64,000 bases of DNA from Myxococcales bacterium (GTDB lineage: Bacteria > Myxococcota_A > UBA9160 > UBA4427), in NCBI GenBank assembly GCA_014240165.1, contig JAAZXM010000002.1, positions 17,841 through 81,840 of the forward strand, given 5' to 3'. A model generated the notes under the pieces. That model was not told the DNA's origin, searched no databases, and saw nothing but the letters and a program-made list of their open reading frames with translations. The translations under genes were made by a program, and so were the position numbers. This document shows positions 15,937 to 24,006 of the stretch, one piece after another. Numbering within the stretch: the first letter of the stretch is position 1; every line of letters starts with the position of its first letter.

Positions 15937-16625
15937 TTGGCAACGACGTCGTCGACCTGCGCGATGCCGAGACCCGACCGGGCAGGCGGACACCCGCCTT
16001 TGACGCCCGTGTCTTCACTTCGGCCGAGCAAGCGCGAATCGTCGGGGCGCCGGATCCCGTCCGAGAGCGGTGGACGTATTGGGCCGCCAAGGAAGCGGCC
16101 TTCAAGCTGGCCCGCAAATGCGAGCCCGGATCGAGTTTCATCCCGCGACGCTTCGAAGTGGAACTCGGCGGGGGCTGGAAGCAGGCAGAGGCGCAGTCCC
16201 AGCGCACCGGCCGGGTGCTTTGGGAAGGTGGAAGCTTTGACTGCGATGGGCTGTCGGGTCCGGGTTTTGTTCACGCACTCTGCCGGGAGGTGGGTGCACC
16301 GCCGCCCGATTATCTGATCTGCGAACGCGTGAAATCGCTCTCTGCAAAGGGAGCGCACCCGGATGCGCCGAGCCGCGCGGTTCGCCGCCTGGCACTTCGT
16401 GCTCTCGCCCGAAGGCTTGAAGTCGATGAGGAAGCGCTGGAGATCCGCAAGCGCGGGAAAATCCCTTTCCTCTATGAGGGCGACCAACGGCTGGCGGCGG
16501 ATTTGAGCTTTTCCCATCATGGGCAGCTCATCGCCTTTGCGTGCCGATTGGAGGGAATAGCCCGACATTCACTTTCGGCCCGGCCGTCGGCTCCAGCCAC
16601 CCAGGTGGGAGGGTTGCGACCATGA
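15933..16625 (+). CDS. 4'-phosphopantetheinyl transferase
   Basis: 230 residues. It starts G-N-D-V-V-D-L with the metal-binding Asp, followed by W-A-A-K-E-A-A-F-K near 49-57. These are the two hallmarks of Sfp/AcpS-type transferases. The size is nearer the Sfp class, but the N-terminus is AcpS-like. It would load phosphopantetheine from CoA onto Ser41 of the neighbouring ACP. Its presence in the run argues that the carrier protein needs its own activating enzyme. The stop overlaps the ACC start (ATGA). Confidence 0.88.
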   Translation: MIGNDVVDLRDAETRPGRRTPAFDARVFTSAEQARIVGAPDPVRERWTYWAAKEAAFKLARKCEPGSSFIPRRFEVELGGGWKQAEAQSQRTGRVLWEGGSFDCDGLSGPGFVHALCREVGAPPPDYLICERVKSLSAKGAHPDAPSRAVRRLALRALARRLEVDEEALEIRKRGKIPFLYEGDQRLAADLSFSHHGQLIAFACRLEGIARHSLSARPSAPATQVGGLRP

Positions 16626-19600
16626 CACGCGGAATCCGCAGGCTCGCGGTGGTGAACCGGGGCGAAGCCGCCATGCGCTGCATCCGTGCGGTGAAGGCGC
16701 TTCGGGCCATGGAGGGCAGCGACATGGAAGTTGTCGCCCTCTATACCGAGTCGGACTCCGATGCTCCCTTTGTGCGCCACGCCGATGTGTCGGTGGCGCT
16801 GGATGGGAGCGCCGGTGGTGTTGCGGCGTACCTGGATCACGATCGCCTGCTCGCGGTGCTCTCCGATTTGGAAGTCGACGCCGTCTGGCCCGGTTGGGGC
16901 TTTGTCGCCGAGGATCCGGATTTCGTTGCCCGGCTGAGTGATGCGGGGATTCGCTTTCTCGGACCGGCCGCCGACGCCATGCGGGCATTGGGGGATAAGA
17001 TCACCTCCAAGCAGATTGCCGAGAAAGCCGGCGTTCCCGTGACGGCGTGGAGCGGCGGCGCCCTGGAGAACGAAGCCGCGGCCCTGGAGAGCGCGCGCCA
17101 GATCGGATTTCCGGTGATCCTCAAGGCGACGGCCGGCGGAGGGGGCCGGGGGATTCGTGTTGTTAAGCAGGAGTCGGAACTCGCGGAAGCGTTTCGTTCG
17201 GCAAGCAGCGAGGCACTTTCCGCTTTTGGCAACGGAGATCTCTTTTGCGAAAAGCTGGTGATAGGTGGGCGGCATATCGAGGTGCAGATCGCCGCTGACA
17301 TTCACGGGCACGTGCATGCCTTGGGGTCTCGTGATTGTTCGGTCCAGCGTCGTCATCAAAAAGTACTCGAAGAAGCGCCGCCCCCCTGGCTCGATCCGAG
17401 CGTTCGCAGCGAACTCGAACAATCCGCCGTGCGCCTGGCGAGCCACGTCGGCTACCAGGGTGTCGGGACCGTGGAGTTTCTCCTGGGCGACGACGGCTTC
17501 TATTTTCTCGAGGTGAACCCTCGGCTGCAGGTCGAGCATGGCATCACGGAGGAATTGGTGGGCATCGATCTGGTTCAACTCCAGGTCCGAATCGCTCGCG
17601 GGGAATCCATCGAGGACCTCGAGATCAACGAGCGCGGCGTTGCCATCGAAGCTCGGGTTTGTGCCGAAGATCCGGACGCGAATTTTCTGCCCTCTCCGGG
17701 GTTGATCACGCGTTTCGATCCGGCCCTGGGTCCTCGAATTCGCATCGACGCCGGGGTGCTGCTGGGTACGACGGTTTCCTCGGAATTCGATTCGTTGATC
17801 GCCAAGGTGATCGCCACCGGAGATGATCGCGAGGAGGCGCGCGCGCGCCTGGAGTGCGCTCTGCGCGATTTCGAATTGGTGATCGAGGGCGGAGCCAGCA
17901 ACAAGGGCTACCTGATCGAATTGCTCGGCGCCGATGCCTATCGGTCGGGCCCGGTGGATACCACTTGGCTCGATCGCTGGAATGCCGATCGGGAAACGAA
18001 TAGGCGCAGCGACCCCGCCGAAGTCCAGGATGCTCTGGTGGCGGCGGCCATCGTCGCCTATCAACAGAGCCGACAGCAAGCGCGCGACTTTTTCTACAGC
18101 GATACCGCGGCCCTCTCCCGTGAGCGGATTCCCCCGAATCAAGGCCAGGAGGTCGACCTGACCTACGGCGGGCAGGGCTATCGCTTGACGGTCTATGCCA
18201 TTGGGGCCTGGCGCTATCGCGTACACCTGGGCGAGCGAGCGGTCGCCGCGACTCTCAGGGAAGAGGGTGCCTACCGGGCTCGCCTGATCATCGATCGCCG
18301 GGTGCGCCGCCTGGTTTATGACGTTTCGGATCTTGGGATTCGCCTGGAACTCGATGGCCAGCCCTACCGTTATGGGCTGCAGACCGCCGGCCAGGTCCGT
18401 TCCGCATCGCCCTCCATGGTGGTCTCGGTGGATGTCGAGGAGGGCCAGAGCGTGAAGGCCGGTCAAGGCCTCGGCCTGCTGGAAGCGATGAAGATGGAGA
18501 TCGGTTTTCAGGCGCCGGTCTCGGGGGTGGTGAAGGAAGTTCGAGTCCGGGCTGGTCAGCAGGTGGCGGCGGGTGATGTATTGCTCGTGATCGATTCCTC
18601 GAGTGAGGAAGGAGAGAGCGATACCGCCTCGGAAAATATCGAACTCCCCGAGCAGACCGATCCCCTGGCCGCCCTATTTCGACCCGAGGCAGGCGAAACC
18701 CTGGGACAACCTGATCTCGAAGCCCTCGTCCGGATCGACCCCGAGGAAAGAGGGGTCGCGATGGCGAGTGTTCGGGAGGAGGTTCGCCGGGTATTGCTGG
18801 GCTTTGATGCGAACCCCGCCCGCGCCGAAAAATTGGTGGCGTTTCTCGAAGCGGAGATACCCGAGGATCTGCCCGAGATCTTCATTCGTGAATTGGCGGA
18901 GATCCGCCACGAAATTCGCACCTTCGCGGATATCGAGCAGATCTTCAGCCGAGCACCCGGCGCCCAGGAATCCGGCGAGTTCGCCCCCTCGAACGATGCA
19001 CGTTTTCGCATGTATGTTCGTCGCATCCGAGCCGGTGGAGCGGGAATCGCCCAGGAATTCCTCGACAGCATTCGCGTGGCGCTTGCGCAATACGGCGTAG
19101 TGAGCCTGGAGCCCGGCGATGCGCTTGAGCGCGCGGTGTTGAGGATGCTCTCCGCCCAGCGCGATCCGGCGCTTCGCTACAGACTCCTGCTGGGCGTGCT
19201 GCGCCGGGTCACGGCGCTCTCGGATCATGGAGTGGATATCGAGCAGGATGCTGGCCTTTCCGGTGCCCTGGACATGGTGGCGCGTATGCGGCCCCAAGTG
19301 GGCGACGCCCTTTCCGATGCCGCTCTGGAAGCGAGCTATCGCATCTATCTCCAACCCGGTATCGAGGAGCGCGCGGCGCGCACATCGCGCGCGGTCGAGG
19401 ATTGGCTGTCCTCTTCCGAGACCGAGTTCACCGTTCCTCCGGCCGATGTTCTTCGCGAAGTGGCTGCGGCACCCCGCCGGGTCTTCGATCGCGTGGCCCA
19501 TTGGATTACGGGCGAGGATCCCGCTCGCCGTGAAATCGCTCTGGCTGCCCATACCCAGCGCCGATACGCGCCGTCCGCCCCCGACCAATACAGCACCTTG

Positions 19601-22279
19601 GTGCTGGACGGGACGCGGATTCATTGCGTTCGCTACGGCGAATTGGGGGTGGTGCTCGCGGCCCAGGCGGGTGCCGAGACGGTGCTGCCCGTGACCGAGC
19701 GCATCTTCCGCGTAGCTCGACAGATTGCTGAAGCAGAAGAAGGCGTCGTCTTTCACGCCCTCGAGGTGGTGATTCCTCCCTATGAGGCGCCCGATTTTGC
19801 ATCCATTCGCCCGGCCCTCGAAGAGATTATGGAGAGCGGCGGAGGTGATTGGACATTCACGTTGGGGATCTTGGGGGAAGAAGGCGGGATCGATCATGTC
19901 TTCAAGACCTGGCAGATCGCCGAGGGCAAGCCGACTTTGCTCGAGCTCTACGACCTCCATCCCACGACCGCGGAGCGCATCGATCTCGCCCGTTACGTGA
20001 ATTTCGAACTCGAGCGGATCCCCGCTGAAGAAGGGGTCTATGCGTTCGTGGGTCATGCGCGAGAAGACCCGGAAGACGAGCGCGTTTTCATACTCGCAGA
20101 CGCCCGGGACCGGGCCTCTTCGGCGGGCAGTGAACTCGCCAATCATCTGCCCGCCTTCGAGCGGACTTTCCAGCGCGCGACGCGAAGCCTGCGGACGCTT
20201 TTGCAGGTGCACGATAGCCGTCGCCGGCTGCGCTGGAATCGCATCGCGATCTTCGTTGCGCCGGCGATTTATCTCGACCCGGCTGCAATCGAGCGGGTCT
20301 CGCGCCAACTCGCGCCCGCGACTCGACATCTCGGACTCGAGAAAGTGCTGGTCCGGCTCAACCTCCTGGACCGGGACAAACCCGATTTGCCCCCGACCAC
20401 CTGGGAGATCGAGATCAGCGATAGCAATGGTCAGATGGAGATCAGTGCTCGGGAGCCCCATCGGGAGCCCCTGGTTCCGGCGCGCGCCTACGAGCGCAAG
20501 CTGGTGGCGACGCGGCGTCGGGGCCAGCCCTACCCCTACGAAATCATCAAGATGCTGCTTTCCGCCGATCGACTCCCGCGTGAGGATGCGGGCTCGGATA
20601 TATCCTTTGCCGAAGGACGTTTCGATGAATACGATCTCGATTCGTCGACTTCTCCCCCGCGGCCCATTCGGCTCGAGGACCGTCCCCACGGAGATAATTC
20701 GGCGGCGGTCGTCTGGGGCATTGTCTCCACTCCGACACTCAAGCATCCCGAGGGCATGCGTAGAGTTCTTGCCCTCTCGGATCCCAGCATGGGGATGGGC
20801 GCGCTCTCCGCGCCGGAATGCGATCGCCTGGTGGCGGCCTTCGACCTGGCCGAGGCGGAGTCCCTTCCCCTGGAGTGGGTGTCGGTTTCCAGCGGAGCGC
20901 GCATCGCCATGGACAGCGGTACCGAGAATCTGGATGCCACTGCCCGGGTGGTGCGCCGAATCGTGACCTTTACCCAGGCGGGGGGAGTTGTGAACCTCCT
21001 GGTGGCGGGCATCAATATCGGCGCCCAGGCCTATTTCGACGCATTGGCCACCATGCTGATGCACACCCGGGGCGCGCTGATCATGACCCAGGATGCATCG
21101 ATGGTTCTGACCGGTCGCCGGGCCTTGGAAGCCGCGGGCTCGGTTTCCGCAGAAGACGAGTTGGCCATCGGGGGCTACGAGCGAATCATGGGGCCCAATG
21201 GTGAGGCCCAATACCACGCGCATTCGCTCTTCGAAGCCTACGAGATTCTCTATCGCCACTACGATTACAGTTACGTGGCCCCGAGCGAGCCAGGCCCCCG
21301 CCCATTCGCGAGCCAGGATCCCGCGGATCGCTCGATTTGCGATTTCGAGATCGTCGACGATAAATTCGGTTTCGCCACGGTGGGCGAGATCTTCGATGAT
21401 GAGTCGAACCCGGGCCGCAAACGGCCTTTCGATATGAGAACCGTGATGCAGGCGGTCATCGACCAGGATGGGGGCCAACTCGAGCGTTGGCAGGCCATGG
21501 TGGGCGCCGAAACCACCATCGTATGGGATGCGCATCTCGGAGGAATTCCCGTCGAGTTGATCGGCATCGAAAGCCATACTGTGGTGCGCGATGGCTATCG
21601 GCCCTACGACGGTCCCGAGGCCTGGAACGGCGGGACCCTTTTCCCTCAATCCTCGAAGAAGATGGCCCGGGCGATCAACGCCGCCAGCGGCGTGCGGCCG
21701 GTGGTGATCCTGGCGAACCTGTCGGGCTTTGATGGGTCGCCGGAATCCCTGCGCAAGCTGCAACTCGAATACGGCGCGGAGATTGCCCGCGCGGTAGTGA
21801 ACTTCGAGGGAGCGATTCTTTTCTGCGTGGTTTCGCGCTATCACGGCGGGGCCTACGTGGTCTTCAGCCAGGAACTCAACCCCGGCCTCGAAGCGACAGC
21901 GCTCACGGGCTCCTACGCATCGGTGATCGGCGGCGGGCCCGCGGCTTCCGTGGTCTTCGCCCGGGAAGTGCGCGCCCTGGCGGTTTCGGACTCCCGGGTG
22001 GTGGAGATGCAATCCCAGCTGCGAAATCAGCCCAGCGCCGAACTTCGCGAGCGCCTGGATCGATTGGTCGAGGAAGTCATTCTGGAAAAGCAGGCCGAGT
22101 TGGCAGCCGAGTTCGATCGTATCCACAGCGTGGAGCGGGCCCGAGACGTCGCCTCCCTGAGCGAAATTCTCGAGCCCCAGGTTCTGCGCGCCGAACTCAT
22201 CGCTTCCTTGCGGAGCGCGTTGGATGCGGCCGCCCAGGCGCCCTCGCCAGCCGGCCCCGCTGGTGCAAAGGGTCAATGA
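16622..22279 (+). CDS. single-chain multidomain acetyl-CoA carboxylase
   Basis: 1885 residues. Domain order: biotin carboxylase (about 5-480; glycine-rich ATP-grasp loop T-A-G-G-G-G-R-G-I near 174, E-V-N-P-R-L-Q-V-E-H near 298); biotinyl domain with E-A-M-K-M and biotinyl Lys624; a long central region (about 700-1350); then carboxyltransferase N and C halves (from about 1361, and a C half containing G-G-T-L-F-P-Q-S-S-K-K-M). The central part includes N-R-I-A-I-F-V-A-P-A-I-Y-L-D-P, which resembles the ACC central domain of eukaryotic ACC. Ordinary bacteria split ACC into AccA-D. Here one chain would make malonyl-CoA for the adjacent synthases. An acyl-CoA other than acetyl-CoA remains possible. 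It overlaps the flanking genes by 4 bp on each side. Confidence 0.9.
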   Translation: MTRGIRRLAVVNRGEAAMRCIRAVKALRAMEGSDMEVVALYTESDSDAPFVRHADVSVALDGSAGGVAAYLDHDRLLAVLSDLEVDAVWPGWGFVAEDPDFVARLSDAGIRFLGPAADAMRALGDKITSKQIAEKAGVPVTAWSGGALENEAAALESARQIGFPVILKATAGGGGRGIRVVKQESELAEAFRSASSEALSAFGNGDLFCEKLVIGGRHIEVQIAADIHGHVHALGSRDCSVQRRHQKVLEEAPPPWLDPSVRSELEQSAVRLASHVGYQGVGTVEFLLGDDGFYFLEVNPRLQVEHGITEELVGIDLVQLQVRIARGESIEDLEINERGVAIEARVCAEDPDANFLPSPGLITRFDPALGPRIRIDAGVLLGTTVSSEFDSLIAKVIATGDDREEARARLECALRDFELVIEGGASNKGYLIELLGADAYRSGPVDTTWLDRWNADRETNRRSDPAEVQDALVAAAIVAYQQSRQQARDFFYSDTAALSRERIPPNQGQEVDLTYGGQGYRLTVYAIGAWRYRVHLGERAVAATLREEGAYRARLIIDRRVRRLVYDVSDLGIRLELDGQPYRYGLQTAGQVRSASPSMVVSVDVEEGQSVKAGQGLGLLEAMKMEIGFQAPVSGVVKEVRVRAGQQVAAGDVLLVIDSSSEEGESDTASENIELPEQTDPLAALFRPEAGETLGQPDLEALVRIDPEERGVAMASVREEVRRVLLGFDANPARAEKLVAFLEAEIPEDLPEIFIRELAEIRHEIRTFADIEQIFSRAPGAQESGEFAPSNDARFRMYVRRIRAGGAGIAQEFLDSIRVALAQYGVVSLEPGDALERAVLRMLSAQRDPALRYRLLLGVLRRVTALSDHGVDIEQDAGLSGALDMVARMRPQVGDALSDAALEASYRIYLQPGIEERAARTSRAVEDWLSSSETEFTVPPADVLREVAAAPRRVFDRVAHWITGEDPARREIALAAHTQRRYAPSAPDQYSTLVLDGTRIHCVRYGELGVVLAAQAGAETVLPVTERIFRVARQIAEAEEGVVFHALEVVIPPYEAPDFASIRPALEEIMESGGGDWTFTLGILGEEGGIDHVFKTWQIAEGKPTLLELYDLHPTTAERIDLARYVNFELERIPAEEGVYAFVGHAREDPEDERVFILADARDRASSAGSELANHLPAFERTFQRATRSLRTLLQVHDSRRRLRWNRIAIFVAPAIYLDPAAIERVSRQLAPATRHLGLEKVLVRLNLLDRDKPDLPPTTWEIEISDSNGQMEISAREPHREPLVPARAYERKLVATRRRGQPYPYEIIKMLLSADRLPREDAGSDISFAEGRFDEYDLDSSTSPPRPIRLEDRPHGDNSAAVVWGIVSTPTLKHPEGMRRVLALSDPSMGMGALSAPECDRLVAAFDLAEAESLPLEWVSVSSGARIAMDSGTENLDATARVVRRIVTFTQAGGVVNLLVAGINIGAQAYFDALATMLMHTRGALIMTQDASMVLTGRRALEAAGSVSAEDELAIGGYERIMGPNGEAQYHAHSLFEAYEILYRHYDYSYVAPSEPGPRPFASQDPADRSICDFEIVDDKFGFATVGEIFDDESNPGRKRPFDMRTVMQAVIDQDGGQLERWQAMVGAETTIVWDAHLGGIPVELIGIESHTVVRDGYRPYDGPEAWNGGTLFPQSSKKMARAINAASGVRPVVILANLSGFDGSPESLRKLQLEYGAEIARAVVNFEGAILFCVVSRYHGGAYVVFSQELNPGLEATALTGSYASVIGGGPAASVVFAREVRALAVSDSRVVEMQSQLRNQPSAELRERLDRLVEEVILEKQAELAAEFDRIHSVERARDVASLSEILEPQVLRAELIASLRSALDAAAQAPSPAGPAGAKGQ

Positions 22280-22671
22280 CTGTGGCTGACGCGAGCGAGG
22301 GGGCGGGCCAGGGCGACGCGATTTTGCTCGAGAACCTTCAGGTTCCCGCCGCACTCGGCGTCACCGCGGCGGAGCGCGAAATGCGCCGGCCGGTGCGGAT
22401 CGACCTCGAGGTCGGTCGCTCCCTGGCGAAAGCCGGTGGCAGCGACCGAATCCGCGAGACCCTGGATTACGGAGATATCTACCAGGTGGTGGAGCGGGTG
22501 GCGGGCGGCGGGGAGTACCGACTCGTGGAGGCCCTGGCCACGGGGATCGCCGAGGCTCTGCTCGCGGAGTTCAGCATCGACTGGGTGCGGGTCGAGATCC
22601 GAAAGGCCAAGCCCCTGGCCGGGGTGCTCGAGGCGGCGGGGGTCCGGATCACGCGAACCCGAGAGGGCTAG
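22276..22671 (+). CDS. folB: dihydroneopterin aldolase family protein
   Basis: 131 residues, the usual size for FolB. The start overlaps the ACC stop (ATGA). Family signs are I-L-L-E-N-L-Q-V-P-A-A-L-G-V near the start, where the canonical G-v-h-G is A-A-L-G, a Glu in the expected E-R-E position, then D-Y-G-D-I-Y and a C-terminal K-A-K-P. FolB makes 6-hydroxymethyl-dihydropterin for folate. The related MptD works in archaeal methanopterin synthesis. Lying between a lipid cluster and F420 genes, it may simply be a housekeeping gene at the end of the operon. Confidence 0.78.
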   Translation: MTVADASEGAGQGDAILLENLQVPAALGVTAAEREMRRPVRIDLEVGRSLAKAGGSDRIRETLDYGDIYQVVERVAGGGEYRLVEALATGIAEALLAEFSIDWVRVEIRKAKPLAGVLEAAGVRITRTREG

Positions 22672-22773
22672 CGAGGCCCCGTGGGGCCAACCTTCCCCCT
22701 TCGGCGGGGATGCGTGCCCACCCCCGGGCAGTATCATCCCTCTCCTCGAGTTCCCCGTGACGAAGGACCGCCC

Positions 22774-24006
22774 GTGAACCTCTCCGAAGACGTAACTCCC
22801 CTCACCCGTCCGGCCGCAGAGGCTCTGATCGACGCCGCGGTGGATGCAGGGGAAATGGCGCCGGGCGTGGCCCTCGAACTCGCCGCCAGTATCCGGGTTC
22901 CCGGCGTCCTCGACGCCTTGGCGGATGGGGCCTTCGCGAGCAAGCAGCGCCTCAAGGGCGACATCATCACGGTCTCGCGGAACGTCTTTTTGCCGCTGAC
23001 GAACCTGTGCCGCAACCGGTGTACCTATTGCAGCTTCGCCAAGTTGCCGGATTCTGCCGAAGCCCATACCTACTCCCTGGAAGAGGTCGAAGAGGTCATC
23101 CAGGGCGGGGTGGCCACGGGCTGCACCGAGGCCCTGATGTGCCTGGGGGATAAGCCCGAAGTCGCCTACGGGAGCCACCGCGAGTGGCTGGCCGAGCGCG
23201 GCTATCGCACCACCATCGATCTGGTGCTGGAGGCCTGCAAGCTCGCCGTGGCGGGCGGCATGCTTCCCCATACCAACGCGGGGATTCTTTCGCGCGAGGA
23301 GATGGAGAGCCTTCGGCCCTGGAACGCCTCCATGGGTCTCATGATGGAGACCACGAGCGAGAGGCTGCGCGGCAAAGGGATGGCCCATTTTCATGCGCCG
23401 GACAAGGACCCGGCGGTTCGCATCCGCATGCATGAAGAAGCCGGGGAGCTTCGCATTCCCTTCACGAGTGGCCTGCTCCTGGGCATCGGCGAGAACGACG
23501 CCGAGCGCGTCGCCACCCTGATGACGATTCGGGATATCCACCGCCGCCACGGCCATATCCAGGAAGTCATTGTCCAGCCCTTCCACCCCAAGCCCGATAC
23601 CCCCATGCGTGCGGTGGCGCCGATTCGCGATGACGAGGTGGTCGCCTGGGTGGCGTTGGCTCGGCTCATCCTCGGGCCTGAAATGAATGTCCAGGCCCCG
23701 CCGAATCTGGCTCCCCGGATGCTCGAGCGCCTCGCGCGCTCGGGGCTGAACGATTGGGGGGGCGTCTCCCCGGTCACCGTGGATTTCATCAATCCCGAGG
23801 CGCCCTGGCCCGCGCTTCGCCGCTTGAAGGAACTGACCCGGGACAGCGGCCAGGTTCTGAAGGATCGGGGCCCTGTTTACCCCGATTGGCTGCTCGAGCG
23901 ACCCGAGTTCTTTGATCCGACACTGAAAAAACACCTGCTGCGCCTGGCTACCGACGAGGGCTATGCGCGGCGTCCCCACCACCAGTCCAAAGAGGAGGCT
24001 GCCTGA
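22774..24006 (+). CDS. cofG: FO synthase subunit 1 (radical SAM, CofG)
   Basis: 410 residues. The GTG start is chosen for the AAGGA 7 bases upstream. The radical-SAM cluster is C79-x3-C83-x2-C86 (L-C-R-N-R-C-T-Y-C). Further family motifs are G-x-H-x-E-W-L, L-P-H-T-N-A-G, M-E-T-T-S-E-R-L and F-H-P-K. CofG joins with CofH to turn 5-amino-6-ribitylaminouracil and tyrosine into FO, the chromophore of cofactor F420. The cofH gene follows with a TGATG overlap, so the two are translationally coupled. No cofC, cofD or cofE is in the window. An N-terminal stretch of about 60 residues precedes the radical-SAM core. Confidence 0.95.
   Translation: MNLSEDVTPLTRPAAEALIDAAVDAGEMAPGVALELAASIRVPGVLDALADGAFASKQRLKGDIITVSRNVFLPLTNLCRNRCTYCSFAKLPDSAEAHTYSLEEVEEVIQGGVATGCTEALMCLGDKPEVAYGSHREWLAERGYRTTIDLVLEACKLAVAGGMLPHTNAGILSREEMESLRPWNASMGLMMETTSERLRGKGMAHFHAPDKDPAVRIRMHEEAGELRIPFTSGLLLGIGENDAERVATLMTIRDIHRRHGHIQEVIVQPFHPKPDTPMRAVAPIRDDEVVAWVALARLILGPEMNVQAPPNLAPRMLERLARSGLNDWGGVSPVTVDFINPEAPWPALRRLKELTRDSGQVLKDRGPVYPDWLLERPEFFDPTLKKHLLRLATDEGYARRPHHQSKEEAA

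Noticed and set aside
18674..22354. A 1226-residue minus-strand open frame opposite the ACC gene
   Set aside because: It is the antisense shadow of the carboxylase, His/Gly/Arg-rich with no domain; GC-rich DNA often keeps the opposite frame open.
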